Shown here one piece after another: positions 41,069 through 48,485 of a stretch of DNA of 64,000 bases. The DNA is taken from positions 47,290 through 111,289 of the forward strand of contig JAJECP010000022.1 of NCBI GenBank assembly GCA_022821985.1, in the 5' to 3' direction. Below the pieces are notes generated by a model. The model ran no database searches. It was not told the origin of the DNA and worked only from the letters and a program-made list of their open reading frames with translations. This DNA is from Acidimicrobiia bacterium. Lineage in GTDB: Bacteria; Actinomycetota; Acidimicrobiia; Acidimicrobiales; Poriferisodalaceae. The position numbers and the translations under genes were made by a program. Within the stretch, counting starts at the first letter, position 1, and every line of letters starts with the position of its first letter.

Positions 41069-42319
41069 ATGGGCTCCACTGCGGTATGCACGACAGCTAT
41101 GGCGACGGCGTATCGGGACGATCACCTGCATCTGCTGGCGTGTGCCGCCGCACGCCGCTCGGTGGATGTCCAGGCCGCGGCGTCGGTGGGGGAAGTTCTG
41201 GACATCGTCGGGCACGCCGCGCGCAGTTCTTTCGCGACGACGATGCCGTCACGTCGCCAGGACAGCCTCGCACGCGACAAGCGCGATTCGCGTCGGTGGC
41301 TCCGGGCTTGGGGCTACGACGATGCGTTGCTCGCCGAGCGTCGTCATCCGACTGCCGCTGAGCTCGACGGTGTCACCCACGATGTTCCGACCGTGGTGCA
41401 CCACGTCACCGGTCATGTGGCGGTGGTGAACACGGCCGCGGGCCAATCCTTGGGCCTGACGTCAGGCATGGTGCTCGTCGAGCGTCAGGACCTGCTGGCA
41501 GGGGTGCCTCGAGCCGATCGCAGCGCGACAGTGGCGGGCGTCACCGAGGTTCTGGTCGACTTGGCTGCCGCGGGCATCACCGTATGCACTGACGCGACGC
41601 ACACCAACGATCTCGAAGCGCTGGAACTGCTTGCGGATGCGGCGGCGGCCGTGCCGTCGGTGTCGATCACGGCGATGGTGGGCGCAGATCGGCTCGCATC
41701 GCTCGGCGGTCGGGAGTTTGGGACGACGGTGGGGGGTGCCGCGGCGACGGAGGGCGGACCCGGGAGTGTGCGCATCGGGCACGCCAAGGTGATGCCGCCG
41801 CACGACGACGACAGCGCGATTGCCGCGCAGGTGGCAGCGGCGCGTGCACACGGCTTTCCGGTGGCGATCCACGTGATGGACATCGACACGCTCGATGCCA
41901 CGCTGGACGCGCTCGAAGCCCACCCTCAGACCGCCCCTGCGACTCAGCCTGATCGCGCGGTGTTCGATCGAATTGAACCCGATCGGATCGAACCCGATCG
42001 AATTGAGCACTGTGCGCTGGCATTGCCCGAGCAGCTCGACCGCATTGCCCGCCTCGGCGTCAAGGTTGTGACCCAGCCCAGCTTCGTGACGCGGCGCGCG
42101 CAGAAGTACCGGGAACAGCTCACTCCGACGGAGCAGGCGTGGCTCTGGCCGCTGGCGAGCCTGCTGCGTCGCGGCATCCGCGTCACGCTGTCTTCCGACG
42201 CCCCGACGGTTCCCTCTGATCCGGCCGAGTGGATAGAAGCGGCCGTGGGCCGTGACCTCGCTCCTGCCGAGCGCATCGACCTCGAAACCGCCCGCCAGCT
42301 TTGCCTCACGGAGCGCTGA
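41069..42319 (+). CDS. Amidohydrolase-superfamily protein lacking the terminal beta-sandwich
   Basis: 416 residues resembling the catalytic barrel of YtcJ-type amidohydrolases. The metal motif DDHLHL is at about residue 18, HHVTGHVAVVNTAAGQSLGL matches the conserved DGHSAWVNS region, and VTLSSDAPTV near the end has the metal Asp. The family normally has about 50 residues before the HxH motif and about 100 after the Asp, forming a beta-sandwich; both are absent. A stop at 41036-41038 shows nothing was missed upstream. The repeated segment DRIEPDRIEPDRIEH (about 301-315) is unusual. Activity is uncertain. Confidence 0.65.
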   Translation: MGSTAVCTTAMATAYRDDHLHLLACAAARRSVDVQAAASVGEVLDIVGHAARSSFATTMPSRRQDSLARDKRDSRRWLRAWGYDDALLAERRHPTAAELDGVTHDVPTVVHHVTGHVAVVNTAAGQSLGLTSGMVLVERQDLLAGVPRADRSATVAGVTEVLVDLAAAGITVCTDATHTNDLEALELLADAAAAVPSVSITAMVGADRLASLGGREFGTTVGGAAATEGGPGSVRIGHAKVMPPHDDDSAIAAQVAAARAHGFPVAIHVMDIDTLDATLDALEAHPQTAPATQPDRAVFDRIEPDRIEPDRIEHCALALPEQLDRIARLGVKVVTQPSFVTRRAQKYREQLTPTEQAWLWPLASLLRRGIRVTLSSDAPTVPSDPAEWIEAAVGRDLAPAERIDLETARQLCLTER

Positions 42320-42428
42320 GTACCCTGCCGCATCGCCGCTGTGCTGGCATGTCGCACCCAGCACTGCGCAAACAGCAGTGAGCACAGGGCAAGAAGCAAC
42401 CAGCACAGGATGAGCAGGGGGAGGACCG

Positions 42429-43625
42429 ATGGCCGGGCCGATGGAGGGCATCCGCGTCGTCGAGCTGGGCGTGTGGATCGCCGGACCCGCCTGTGGCGCG
42501 ATCCTGGCCGACTGGGGTGCAGACGTCCTCAAGGTGGAGACGCCGGACGGCGACCCGTTCCGTTCGCTGGACTGGCTGTATCAGGGCGACGGCAACCCGC
42601 CGTTCGATCTCGACAACCGCGGCAAGCGCAGCATCGCTCTCGACTTGCGGCAGCCGGACGGGCTCGCCGCTCTGCACTCCCTGCTGGCTGACGCCGATGT
42701 CTTCCTGTCCAACATCCGGCCCGGCGGGCTCGAACGCATGGGTCTCGACTACCCGTCGCTCGCGCAGCGTTACCCGCGCCTGATCTACGCCAGCGTCACG
42801 GGACTCTCGCTGCGAGGCGACGAACGGGATCGCCAGACCTATGACGTGGGTGCATTCTGGTCGCGGGCAGGCATCGTCCGGTCGTTGACCCCCGAAGACG
42901 CCGACCTGCCGTACCAGCGCGGTGGCATGGGCGACCACATGACCGGTCTGGCGGCAGCGGCCGGGGTCGCGGCTGCCCTGTTCCACCGCACCAGCACGGG
43001 CAAGGGTCAGCTCGTGGAGTCGTCGCTGTTGCGCCTGGGCACCTACCTGCTGGGCTGGGACCACAACGTCACTGCCATGACGGGCACCGATACCGAGGCC
43101 TGGGGCCGCGACAGCCCGCCCAACCCGCTCATCAACTGCTACCGCTGTGGCGACGGCGAATGGCTCTGGATGCTGGGTCTCGAGGGCGATCGACATTGGC
43201 CGTATGTCGTGAGCGCGCTGGAACGGCCGGAGTGGGAGGACGATCCCCGTTTCGCCGACATCGTGCTCCGCCTCGAGAACACGGCTGCCCTCACCGCGGA
43301 GATGGACGCCGTCATGGCGACGCGCACGCGCGCCGAGTGGGGCGAGATCTTCGATGCAAACAACGTCTGGTGGGCCCCCGTGCAGTCCACCTTGGAGATG
43401 CGGTCCGACCCCCAGGCCCACGCTGCGGGCTGCTGGGTGAAGGTGCCGACGCATGATGGCCGTACGACTGAGATGGTCGCGACACCGGTGGATTTCTCCG
43501 AGAGTGCGTGGGCTCCCGGCGGTCCGCCGCCCGAGCTCGGCCAGCACACCGAGCTGATCCTGCTCGAGCACGGCTACGACTGGGATGACATCGAGCAGCT
43601 GAAGCAGGCGGGCGTGATCCCCTGA
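42429..43625 (+). CDS. CaiB/BaiF family CoA-transferase
   Basis: 398 residues, normal single-module length. It opens with IRVVELGVWIAGPACGAILADWGADVLKVE. The catalytic Asp is probably in RGGMGDHMTGLAAAAG, and GKGQLVESSLLR follows. Near the C-terminus is PPPELGQHTELILLEHGYDWDDIEQLK. It should transfer CoA between organic acids. The ATG has a GGGGAGGACCG site. It is followed by 145 bp without a gene, then the DUF1015 gene. Confidence 0.92.
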   Translation: MAGPMEGIRVVELGVWIAGPACGAILADWGADVLKVETPDGDPFRSLDWLYQGDGNPPFDLDNRGKRSIALDLRQPDGLAALHSLLADADVFLSNIRPGGLERMGLDYPSLAQRYPRLIYASVTGLSLRGDERDRQTYDVGAFWSRAGIVRSLTPEDADLPYQRGGMGDHMTGLAAAAGVAAALFHRTSTGKGQLVESSLLRLGTYLLGWDHNVTAMTGTDTEAWGRDSPPNPLINCYRCGDGEWLWMLGLEGDRHWPYVVSALERPEWEDDPRFADIVLRLENTAALTAEMDAVMATRTRAEWGEIFDANNVWWAPVQSTLEMRSDPQAHAAGCWVKVPTHDGRTTEMVATPVDFSESAWAPGGPPPELGQHTELILLEHGYDWDDIEQLKQAGVIP

Positions 43626-43770
43626 CACCGGCCACGTGAACATCGCGCGTCGAACCTGCTGCTGGGCGTGAGATAACTTCGATCCGCCGCGTCGCCGTGC
43701 GCCCAGAGCTCATCAGGCTGGGGCTCGACAACCCGGGTGTGCGAGATGGGGCGGCGGGGAGGGAGAGCGG

Positions 43771-44946
43771 ATGATCGAGCCGGTCAGCGCTCGTGTGTTG
43801 ACGCCTGAATGGGCGCCGACGGTGATCCCCGCGCCGTATGACTCGCTCACCCCCGACGAGCACGCTCAGCACCTCGCCGACAATCCCGACTCCTTTGCCC
43901 ATGTGGCAGGACTGCCGCCGGAGAGCTTCGGCCATCCCAGCGAGCACCTGCAGCACGCCACGCGCAGCACGCAGGCACTCGAACGACTCATCGGCCTGGG
44001 CGTGTTCGGTGCCACGCGGGAGCCGAGCCTGTACGTGCAATGCGTGGAGGCTGACGGCCACGCGCAGCACGCATTGCTGGGCGGCGTGCGCCTCGCATCC
44101 CATGAACTGCGCCCGCACGAGGACACCCAGCCGGGCCGGGTGCACGGCCTGGCCGTGCACTTCACCGAGGTCGGCCGCATGTCGAGCCCCGTGGTTGTCA
44201 CCGCGCCGCGACTGACGATGGTCTCCGACGTCATCGAAGCCACCCTTGCCGCAGCCGCGGCGTCCACACCGCTGGAGCCGCTGCTCGACACCAAGACCGC
44301 CGACGGTGCGCGGGTCACGCTGTGGCCGGCCGTTGTCGGGGGTGGCGAGGGTGCCAGCGTCGGCCTCGACGGCCCGCTGTACATCGTGGACGGGCACCAT
44401 CGCGTCGCGGCTGCCAGGCAGGCCGGCTTCTCGCACGTGCTCGTGGCGTGCGCACCCACCGACGAGCTGCACCTCGGCAGCTTCGACCGCGAACTGAGCG
44501 AACTCGACATGATGCCCCGGCGCGTCATGGACTTGATGAGAGCTCGGTGCGATGTCGAAGAGGTGTCCGACGCGGTCGCAGCGCGCCCGGGGGCGCCGGG
44601 ATGGGTCGGCGTGGGCGTGGCAGGCCACTGGTTCCGCGCACGTCTGCGCCACGCCGGACCCGCCGACGACACGTCTCCCGTCCAGAACCCGGCGACCCGG
44701 CTGGATGCCGCATTCGTTCACGAGTTCATACTCGGCGACATCTTCGGCGTGGAGAGTGCTTCGGATCCGCGGCTCACCTACCGGCCTACGACCGTGGAAG
44801 CCGCCCCAGCGCCGATCACGATCCTGTTGGCGCCGGTGCCACTCGATTCGGTGTTCGAAGTTGCCGACTTCGGCGGTGTGATGCCGCCGAAGACCACCTA
44901 CTTCCTGCCAAAGGCTCGCTCCGGGTTGCTGCTGGTTCGCTGCTGA
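43771..44946 (+). CDS. DUF1015 family protein
   Basis: 391 residues matching DUF1015: VIPAPYDSLTPDEHAQHLADNPDSF near the N-terminus, YVQCVEADGHAQHALLGGV, IVDGHHRVAAARQAG, the strictly conserved GHHR-type motif, and LDSVFEVADFGGVMPPKTTYFLPK at the C-terminus. DUF1015 proteins are distantly related to ParB-fold free-serine kinases (SerK); the biochemical role of bacterial members is not established. The gene has a GGGAGAG site. The next gene, cobU, follows by 24 bp. Confidence 0.88.
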   Translation: MIEPVSARVLTPEWAPTVIPAPYDSLTPDEHAQHLADNPDSFAHVAGLPPESFGHPSEHLQHATRSTQALERLIGLGVFGATREPSLYVQCVEADGHAQHALLGGVRLASHELRPHEDTQPGRVHGLAVHFTEVGRMSSPVVVTAPRLTMVSDVIEATLAAAAASTPLEPLLDTKTADGARVTLWPAVVGGGEGASVGLDGPLYIVDGHHRVAAARQAGFSHVLVACAPTDELHLGSFDRELSELDMMPRRVMDLMRARCDVEEVSDAVAARPGAPGWVGVGVAGHWFRARLRHAGPADDTSPVQNPATRLDAAFVHEFILGDIFGVESASDPRLTYRPTTVEAAPAPITILLAPVPLDSVFEVADFGGVMPPKTTYFLPKARSGLLLVRC

Positions 44947-44970
44947 TCCGGTGCAGATGCTGTTTCGCTC

Positions 44971-45504
44971 GTGCTGATCGCGTTCACTGGGGGTGCTCGC
45001 AGCGGGAAGTCCACTGCCGCGTTGAGCGCCGCGACGTCGGCCGGGGCACCGGTGACGTTCATCGCCACGGCCGAAGCCGGTGACGATGAGATGACTGAAC
45101 GCATCGAGAGGCATCGGACCGATCGGCCTGCCGCATGGACCACGGTCGAGGCCCCGATCCACCTGGCGCACGCCGTGGAGCAGGTAGATGCCGAGACGAC
45201 CATCGTCATCGATTGCCTGTCGATGTGGGTCTCGAACCGGATGCTGGCTGAGGGCGCCGACTCCGCCAGCGCGATCGTCGCAGAGGCCGCCGACTTGGGC
45301 GAGCGCCTTCGACAGCGCAGCGGCACGGCCATCGTGGTCACCAACGAGGTCGGCTCGGGCGTCGTTCCGGCCACGTCGCTGGGAAGGGCATACAGGGATG
45401 TGCTCGGGTCGGTGAACCAAGCCATCTTCGCGGCGGCCGACCGGGCGTATCTGGTGGTGGCCGGCCGCCTGCTGGAACTGCAGGACCCCAGCAATGGCGC
45501 CTGA
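44971..45504 (+). CDS. cobU: Adenosylcobinamide kinase/guanylyltransferase
   Basis: 177 residues of the CobU/CobP family. The P-loop is FTGGARSGKST (5-15), followed by TFIATAEAGDDEM with the following ERIERHRTDRPAAWTTVE, and the TIVIDCLSMWVSNRM strand. It phosphorylates adenosylcobinamide and then adds GMP in the nucleotide-loop assembly of cobalamin. The GTG start follows DUF1015 by 24 bp and the stop overlaps cobT by 11 nt. No cobalamin riboswitch was recognised upstream. Confidence 0.93.
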   Translation: MLIAFTGGARSGKSTAALSAATSAGAPVTFIATAEAGDDEMTERIERHRTDRPAAWTTVEAPIHLAHAVEQVDAETTIVIDCLSMWVSNRMLAEGADSASAIVAEAADLGERLRQRSGTAIVVTNEVGSGVVPATSLGRAYRDVLGSVNQAIFAAADRAYLVVAGRLLELQDPSNGA

Positions 45505-45952
45505 GACCGTGCCTCATTCACGTGCTCGCTCAGGCGACGGCAGCGCGCTGGGACGGATGCTCGACGATTTGCCAGGTCCCGACGAGGCTGCGCAGCGGGC
45601 GGTGGCTGAACGGGCGTCGCAGGTGCTGCGTCCCGCTGGTGCGTTCGAACGGCTGGATCGGGTCGCCGCATGGCTCGCCGGCTGGCAGCACACGCCTGAG
45701 CCCACAGTCGAACGGCCGGCGGTACTCGTCTTTGCCGCCGACCATGGGGTCGCCGCCGAGGGCGTGAGCGCCTACCCCGCCGACGTGACTGCTGCCATGG
45801 TGGCCGCCGTCGACAGCGGTGTTGCCACGGTGACGGCCGTTGCCCGTCAGGTGGGTGCGGTCGTGCGATGCGCCGACGTTGGCGTCGGCAAGCCGATCAT
45901 CAGGGCTGTCGCCGGACGCCCACGCTTGCGAAACGTAGGGGATTCAGCGTGA
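45494..45952 (+). CDS. CobT-like phosphoribosyltransferase, N-terminal half only
   Basis: 152 residues, against about 350 for CobT. The part present matches CobT up to the second conserved block (LGRMLDDLPGPDEAAQRAVAERAS, LVFAADHGVAAEGVSAYPADVTAAMV). The usual GGAAIN region is changed to DSGVATVTAVARQVGAVVRCADVG. The stop lies in a neat GTGA overlap with cobS. The C-terminal half, with the catalytic Glu, is absent from this locus. It may be inactive, but the tidy overlaps on both sides argue that it is maintained and not simply decaying. Confidence 0.75.
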   Translation: MAPETVPHSRARSGDGSALGRMLDDLPGPDEAAQRAVAERASQVLRPAGAFERLDRVAAWLAGWQHTPEPTVERPAVLVFAADHGVAAEGVSAYPADVTAAMVAAVDSGVATVTAVARQVGAVVRCADVGVGKPIIRAVAGRPRLRNVGDSA

Positions 45953-46695
45953 GCCTGCGTTATGCGTGGGCCTTCCTGACCCGGCTTCCCGGCGGAGCGC
46001 ACCCGCCGACCGAACGCGACCTGGGGCGCAGCGTCCCCTGGTTCCCGCTCGTCGGAGCAGTTGTGGGCGCCTTGAGCGGAGCGGTGTTCTGGGCCGTGTG
46101 GCAGCCGCTGGGCGCTCCGCTCGCGGCGATTCTGGCCGTCGCCGCTGGTGCCGTCATCACCGGCGCCTTCCACGAGGACGGCCTGGCCGACACGGCAGAC
46201 GCCCTCGGCGGTACGACGCCCGAGGAACGCCGCGAGATCATGAAGGACTCCCGCCTCGGGACGTTCGGAACGCTGGCGCTGGTGCTGGCAACGCTGGTGC
46301 AGGTCTTCGCTGTCATGCCACTGGCCGCACGAGATGCGATCATTGCCATGGTTCTCGCACACGGGGTCGGCCGTGCGCTCGCGGTTGCAGCAATGGCCTC
46401 GACATCGGCAGCCGCCGGCTCGGGTCTGGGCCATTCCTACACCGCTCATCTGCGGGGACTGCCGTGCGCGCTCTCCCTGCTGGTCAGCTACGGCGCTGCG
46501 TTCGCACTCGGGCCAGTGGGTGTGTTCGCCGTCGGCGCAGCCACAGGCGGAGCATTGGTCGTCGGTCTGGTTGCCTACCGTCGATTCGGCGGCATGACCG
46601 GCGACGTTCTGGGCGCCATCGCCCAAGTCAGCCAGATGGCCGCGCTGGTGGCGGTGTCGCGGCTGCTCGACGACTTCAGCTGGTTCTGGATCTAG
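45949..46695 (+). CDS. cobS: Adenosylcobinamide-GDP ribazoletransferase (cobalamin synthase)
   Basis: 248 residues, a polytopic membrane protein. It opens with RYAWAFLTRLPGG, has FHEDGLADTADALGGTTPEERREIMKDSRLGTFG (metal-binding Asp-rich signature, near 79-112) and about six hydrophobic helices afterwards. It joins adenosylcobinamide-GDP with alpha-ribazole (phosphate) at the membrane, the last step of the pathway. GTG 45949 overlaps the truncated cobT stop as GTGA. With cobU it makes the standard late cobalamin (nucleotide-loop) cluster. Confidence 0.93.
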   Translation: MSLRYAWAFLTRLPGGAHPPTERDLGRSVPWFPLVGAVVGALSGAVFWAVWQPLGAPLAAILAVAAGAVITGAFHEDGLADTADALGGTTPEERREIMKDSRLGTFGTLALVLATLVQVFAVMPLAARDAIIAMVLAHGVGRALAVAAMASTSAAAGSGLGHSYTAHLRGLPCALSLLVSYGAAFALGPVGVFAVGAATGGALVVGLVAYRRFGGMTGDVLGAIAQVSQMAALVAVSRLLDDFSWFWI

Positions 46696-46728
46696 AGTCC
46701 TCACCGAACAGCCCGCCCTCCGGTCCGA

Positions 46729-46866
46729 ATGAGCAGCCTGCAGATGCGCAAACCGACCGAACCATCATCAGAGGACAGAACGAATAGCGACGGATTTGCT
46801 GCGATGGCCATCTTGGCCATGACCATCGTGTTCATCGTTGCGATCATCGTGTTCGCGATTGCCTAG
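46729..46866 (+). CDS. Small single-span membrane protein
   Basis: 45 residues from ATG 46729 to TAG 46864-46866. A polar, charged N-terminal part (RKPTEPSSEDRTNSDG) is followed by one hydrophobic helix of about 20 residues (AILAMTIVFIVAIIVFAIA) ending at the C-terminus. It starts 33 bp after cobS. No strong ribosome site is visible. The hydrophobic pattern is more regular than chance, but the frame is short and unconfirmed. Confidence 0.5.
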   Translation: MSSLQMRKPTEPSSEDRTNSDGFAAMAILAMTIVFIVAIIVFAIA

Positions 46867-47039
46867 CGCTGCGTCGAAACGCGGCGCGAGGTGGCGAGCT
46901 GTGGCACAGATTGCTGCCCATGGCGGGTGCCTGAACCCCCGGCAGCCGGTCGACGGCTGTGCTTGAATGACCCACTTGGCAGGCGGCGGTCGCATCGGCC
47001 CGCCATCGGGTCTGCCGTGTCCCTAGGGAGGGGAACTAC

Positions 47040-48365
47040 ATGACGACCAGTGAACGTGCTGTGACGCGCCATTCGAGGCGGCGAGCGTGGCGGACGGTGG
47101 CGGCACTGCTCGCTGTCTTCGCACTGATTGCTGCCGCATGCGGCGGCGACGACGGTGAAGACGATGGAGCGAGTGCAACCGAACCCGCGCCCACAACCAC
47201 CGAGGCGGCAGCCCCCGAGACCACGCAAGCGCCTGTCGACGAGGCGCCGAGCGGCGAGCCCATCAAGGTCATGACGGTCACGACCCTGAACGCTGCGGGC
47301 CCGACGTATCACAACATCGCGAACACGGCGATGGCCTACGCCGACTACATCAACGCCCGAGGCGGCATCGGCGGCCGGCCGCTGGAGGTCACGGTCTGCG
47401 ACGAGATGTTCGACCCCGCTGTTGCCGCGGCGTGTGCCCGCGAGGCGGTCGAGGAGAACATGGTGTCGGTCGTCGGCTCGTTCACGTTCTTCGCGGAGAG
47501 CATCGTGCCGGTGATCGCCGAATCCGACATCACCTGGTTCGGCCCGTGCTGCCCGATCACGCCGTCTGAGCTGACGAGCCCGCACTCGTTCCCCATCGGC
47601 AACCAGCCGATGTACGCCGTCGGCATCATCAAGCGAGCCATCGACGACGGGTGCCAGGCGATCAACGCCGTGATCATCGACGGCGCCCAGATCTTCCTCC
47701 CGCCGATGGAGAACGCGATCGCGGCGCTCGGCCAGAGCTTCGGCGACATCATCATCCTGCCGCCGACAGCGCAGGACTACTCCTCAGAGGTCGCGCAGGC
47801 GACGACCGACGCCGACTGCGTGATCGGCATCGTCTCTGAGACGCCGTACATCACCTGGAACACGGCGTGGACCCAGTCGGGCACCGACGCTCGCCAGTAC
47901 GGCCCGCAGGGCAACCTGAACGAGATCTCCGCCGCAGGCAACGAGGAGTCCACCGACGGCGACATCATCGGCGGCATGTACCCCGACATCTCGACTGCGC
48001 CGTGGGACGAGTACCGGCTGGCCCTCGAAGAGGGCGGCTGGGACACCACCGAGCACGACTACAACAGCCTGGGCGGCATGGGCACGTGGGCGGCGTTCGC
48101 AGCCTTTACGCAGATCGCCGAGACCATCGACGGCGAGATCAACGCGACCTCATTCTTCGAGGCTGCGTCGGCCACCAACCACCTCGATCTCGGCGGCATG
48201 GTCCCGGTGCTGGACTTCACCCAGGAGTGGACCGATGGCCTGCCGGGCTACCAGCGCCTGTTCAACCGCAGCGTGGTGTTCAGCAAGCTGGAGAACGGCA
48301 AGGTGGTGCCGCTGACCACCGAGTTCGAAGACGTCGGCGACCTGGCCACCGGCAACGCCGGCTGA
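47040..48365 (+). CDS. ABC transporter substrate-binding lipoprotein (LivJ/UrtA-like)
   Basis: 441 residues. A long signal peptide ends in FALIAAAC (lipid-modified Cys near 36), followed by an acidic, Pro/Thr-rich spacer and a periplasmic-binding fold type I domain from about residue 78: KVMTVTTLNAAGPTYHNIANTAMAYADYINARGGIGGRPLEVTVCDEMFDPAVAAACAREAVEE. This is the branched-chain amino acid/amide receptor family. It should catch the ligand outside and deliver it to the permease encoded next. ATG has a GGGAGGGGA site. The gene has the same orientation as the transporter genes that follow. Confidence 0.92.
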   Translation: MTTSERAVTRHSRRRAWRTVAALLAVFALIAAACGGDDGEDDGASATEPAPTTTEAAAPETTQAPVDEAPSGEPIKVMTVTTLNAAGPTYHNIANTAMAYADYINARGGIGGRPLEVTVCDEMFDPAVAAACAREAVEENMVSVVGSFTFFAESIVPVIAESDITWFGPCCPITPSELTSPHSFPIGNQPMYAVGIIKRAIDDGCQAINAVIIDGAQIFLPPMENAIAALGQSFGDIIILPPTAQDYSSEVAQATTDADCVIGIVSETPYITWNTAWTQSGTDARQYGPQGNLNEISAAGNEESTDGDIIGGMYPDISTAPWDEYRLALEEGGWDTTEHDYNSLGGMGTWAAFAAFTQIAETIDGEINATSFFEAASATNHLDLGGMVPVLDFTQEWTDGLPGYQRLFNRSVVFSKLENGKVVPLTTEFEDVGDLATGNAG

Positions 48366-48403
48366 CCGTCATCTGAATCAGTCATCTGAGTACTGGCGCC
48401 CGT

Positions 48404-48443
48404 GCCGGGGTGGCCCGAGTGAGCGATCACCAGCCACCCCGGC
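48404..48443 (+). terminator. Stem-loop between binding-protein and permease genes
   Basis: GCCGGGGTGGC (48404-48414) and GCCACCCCGGC (48433-48443) form a perfect 11-bp stem around 18 unpaired bases. No T-run follows, so full termination is unlikely. Such stems after binding-protein genes usually give more binding protein than permease by partial termination or mRNA protection. A 13-bp-period repeat of GTCATCTGA (48368-48376, 48381-48389) precedes it. Confidence 0.6.
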
Positions 48444-48485
48444 GCAGGCGCGAACCGGCCTAGCGCCGCTGCGACGGGAGAACCA

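Noticed and set aside
43626..43770. tRNA or small RNA gene in the 145-bp gap
   Set aside because: No cloverleaf or conserved tRNA boxes found by eye; no tRNA recognised in the window at all.
44947..44970. Cobalamin riboswitch before cobU
   Set aside because: Only 24 bp separate DUF1015 and cobU, and nothing resembling a B12 box is seen in this gap.
43312..45420. 702-residue open frame on the minus strand
   Set aside because: Antisense to the CoA-transferase end, DUF1015 and cobU, all recognisable. Composition is Arg/Pro/Ala-rich without motifs.
45949..46787. A missing cobT C-terminal half in another frame after 45952
   Set aside because: The alternative frame at 45966-46787 is Arg-rich and antimotif; cobS occupies the region with strong family features.
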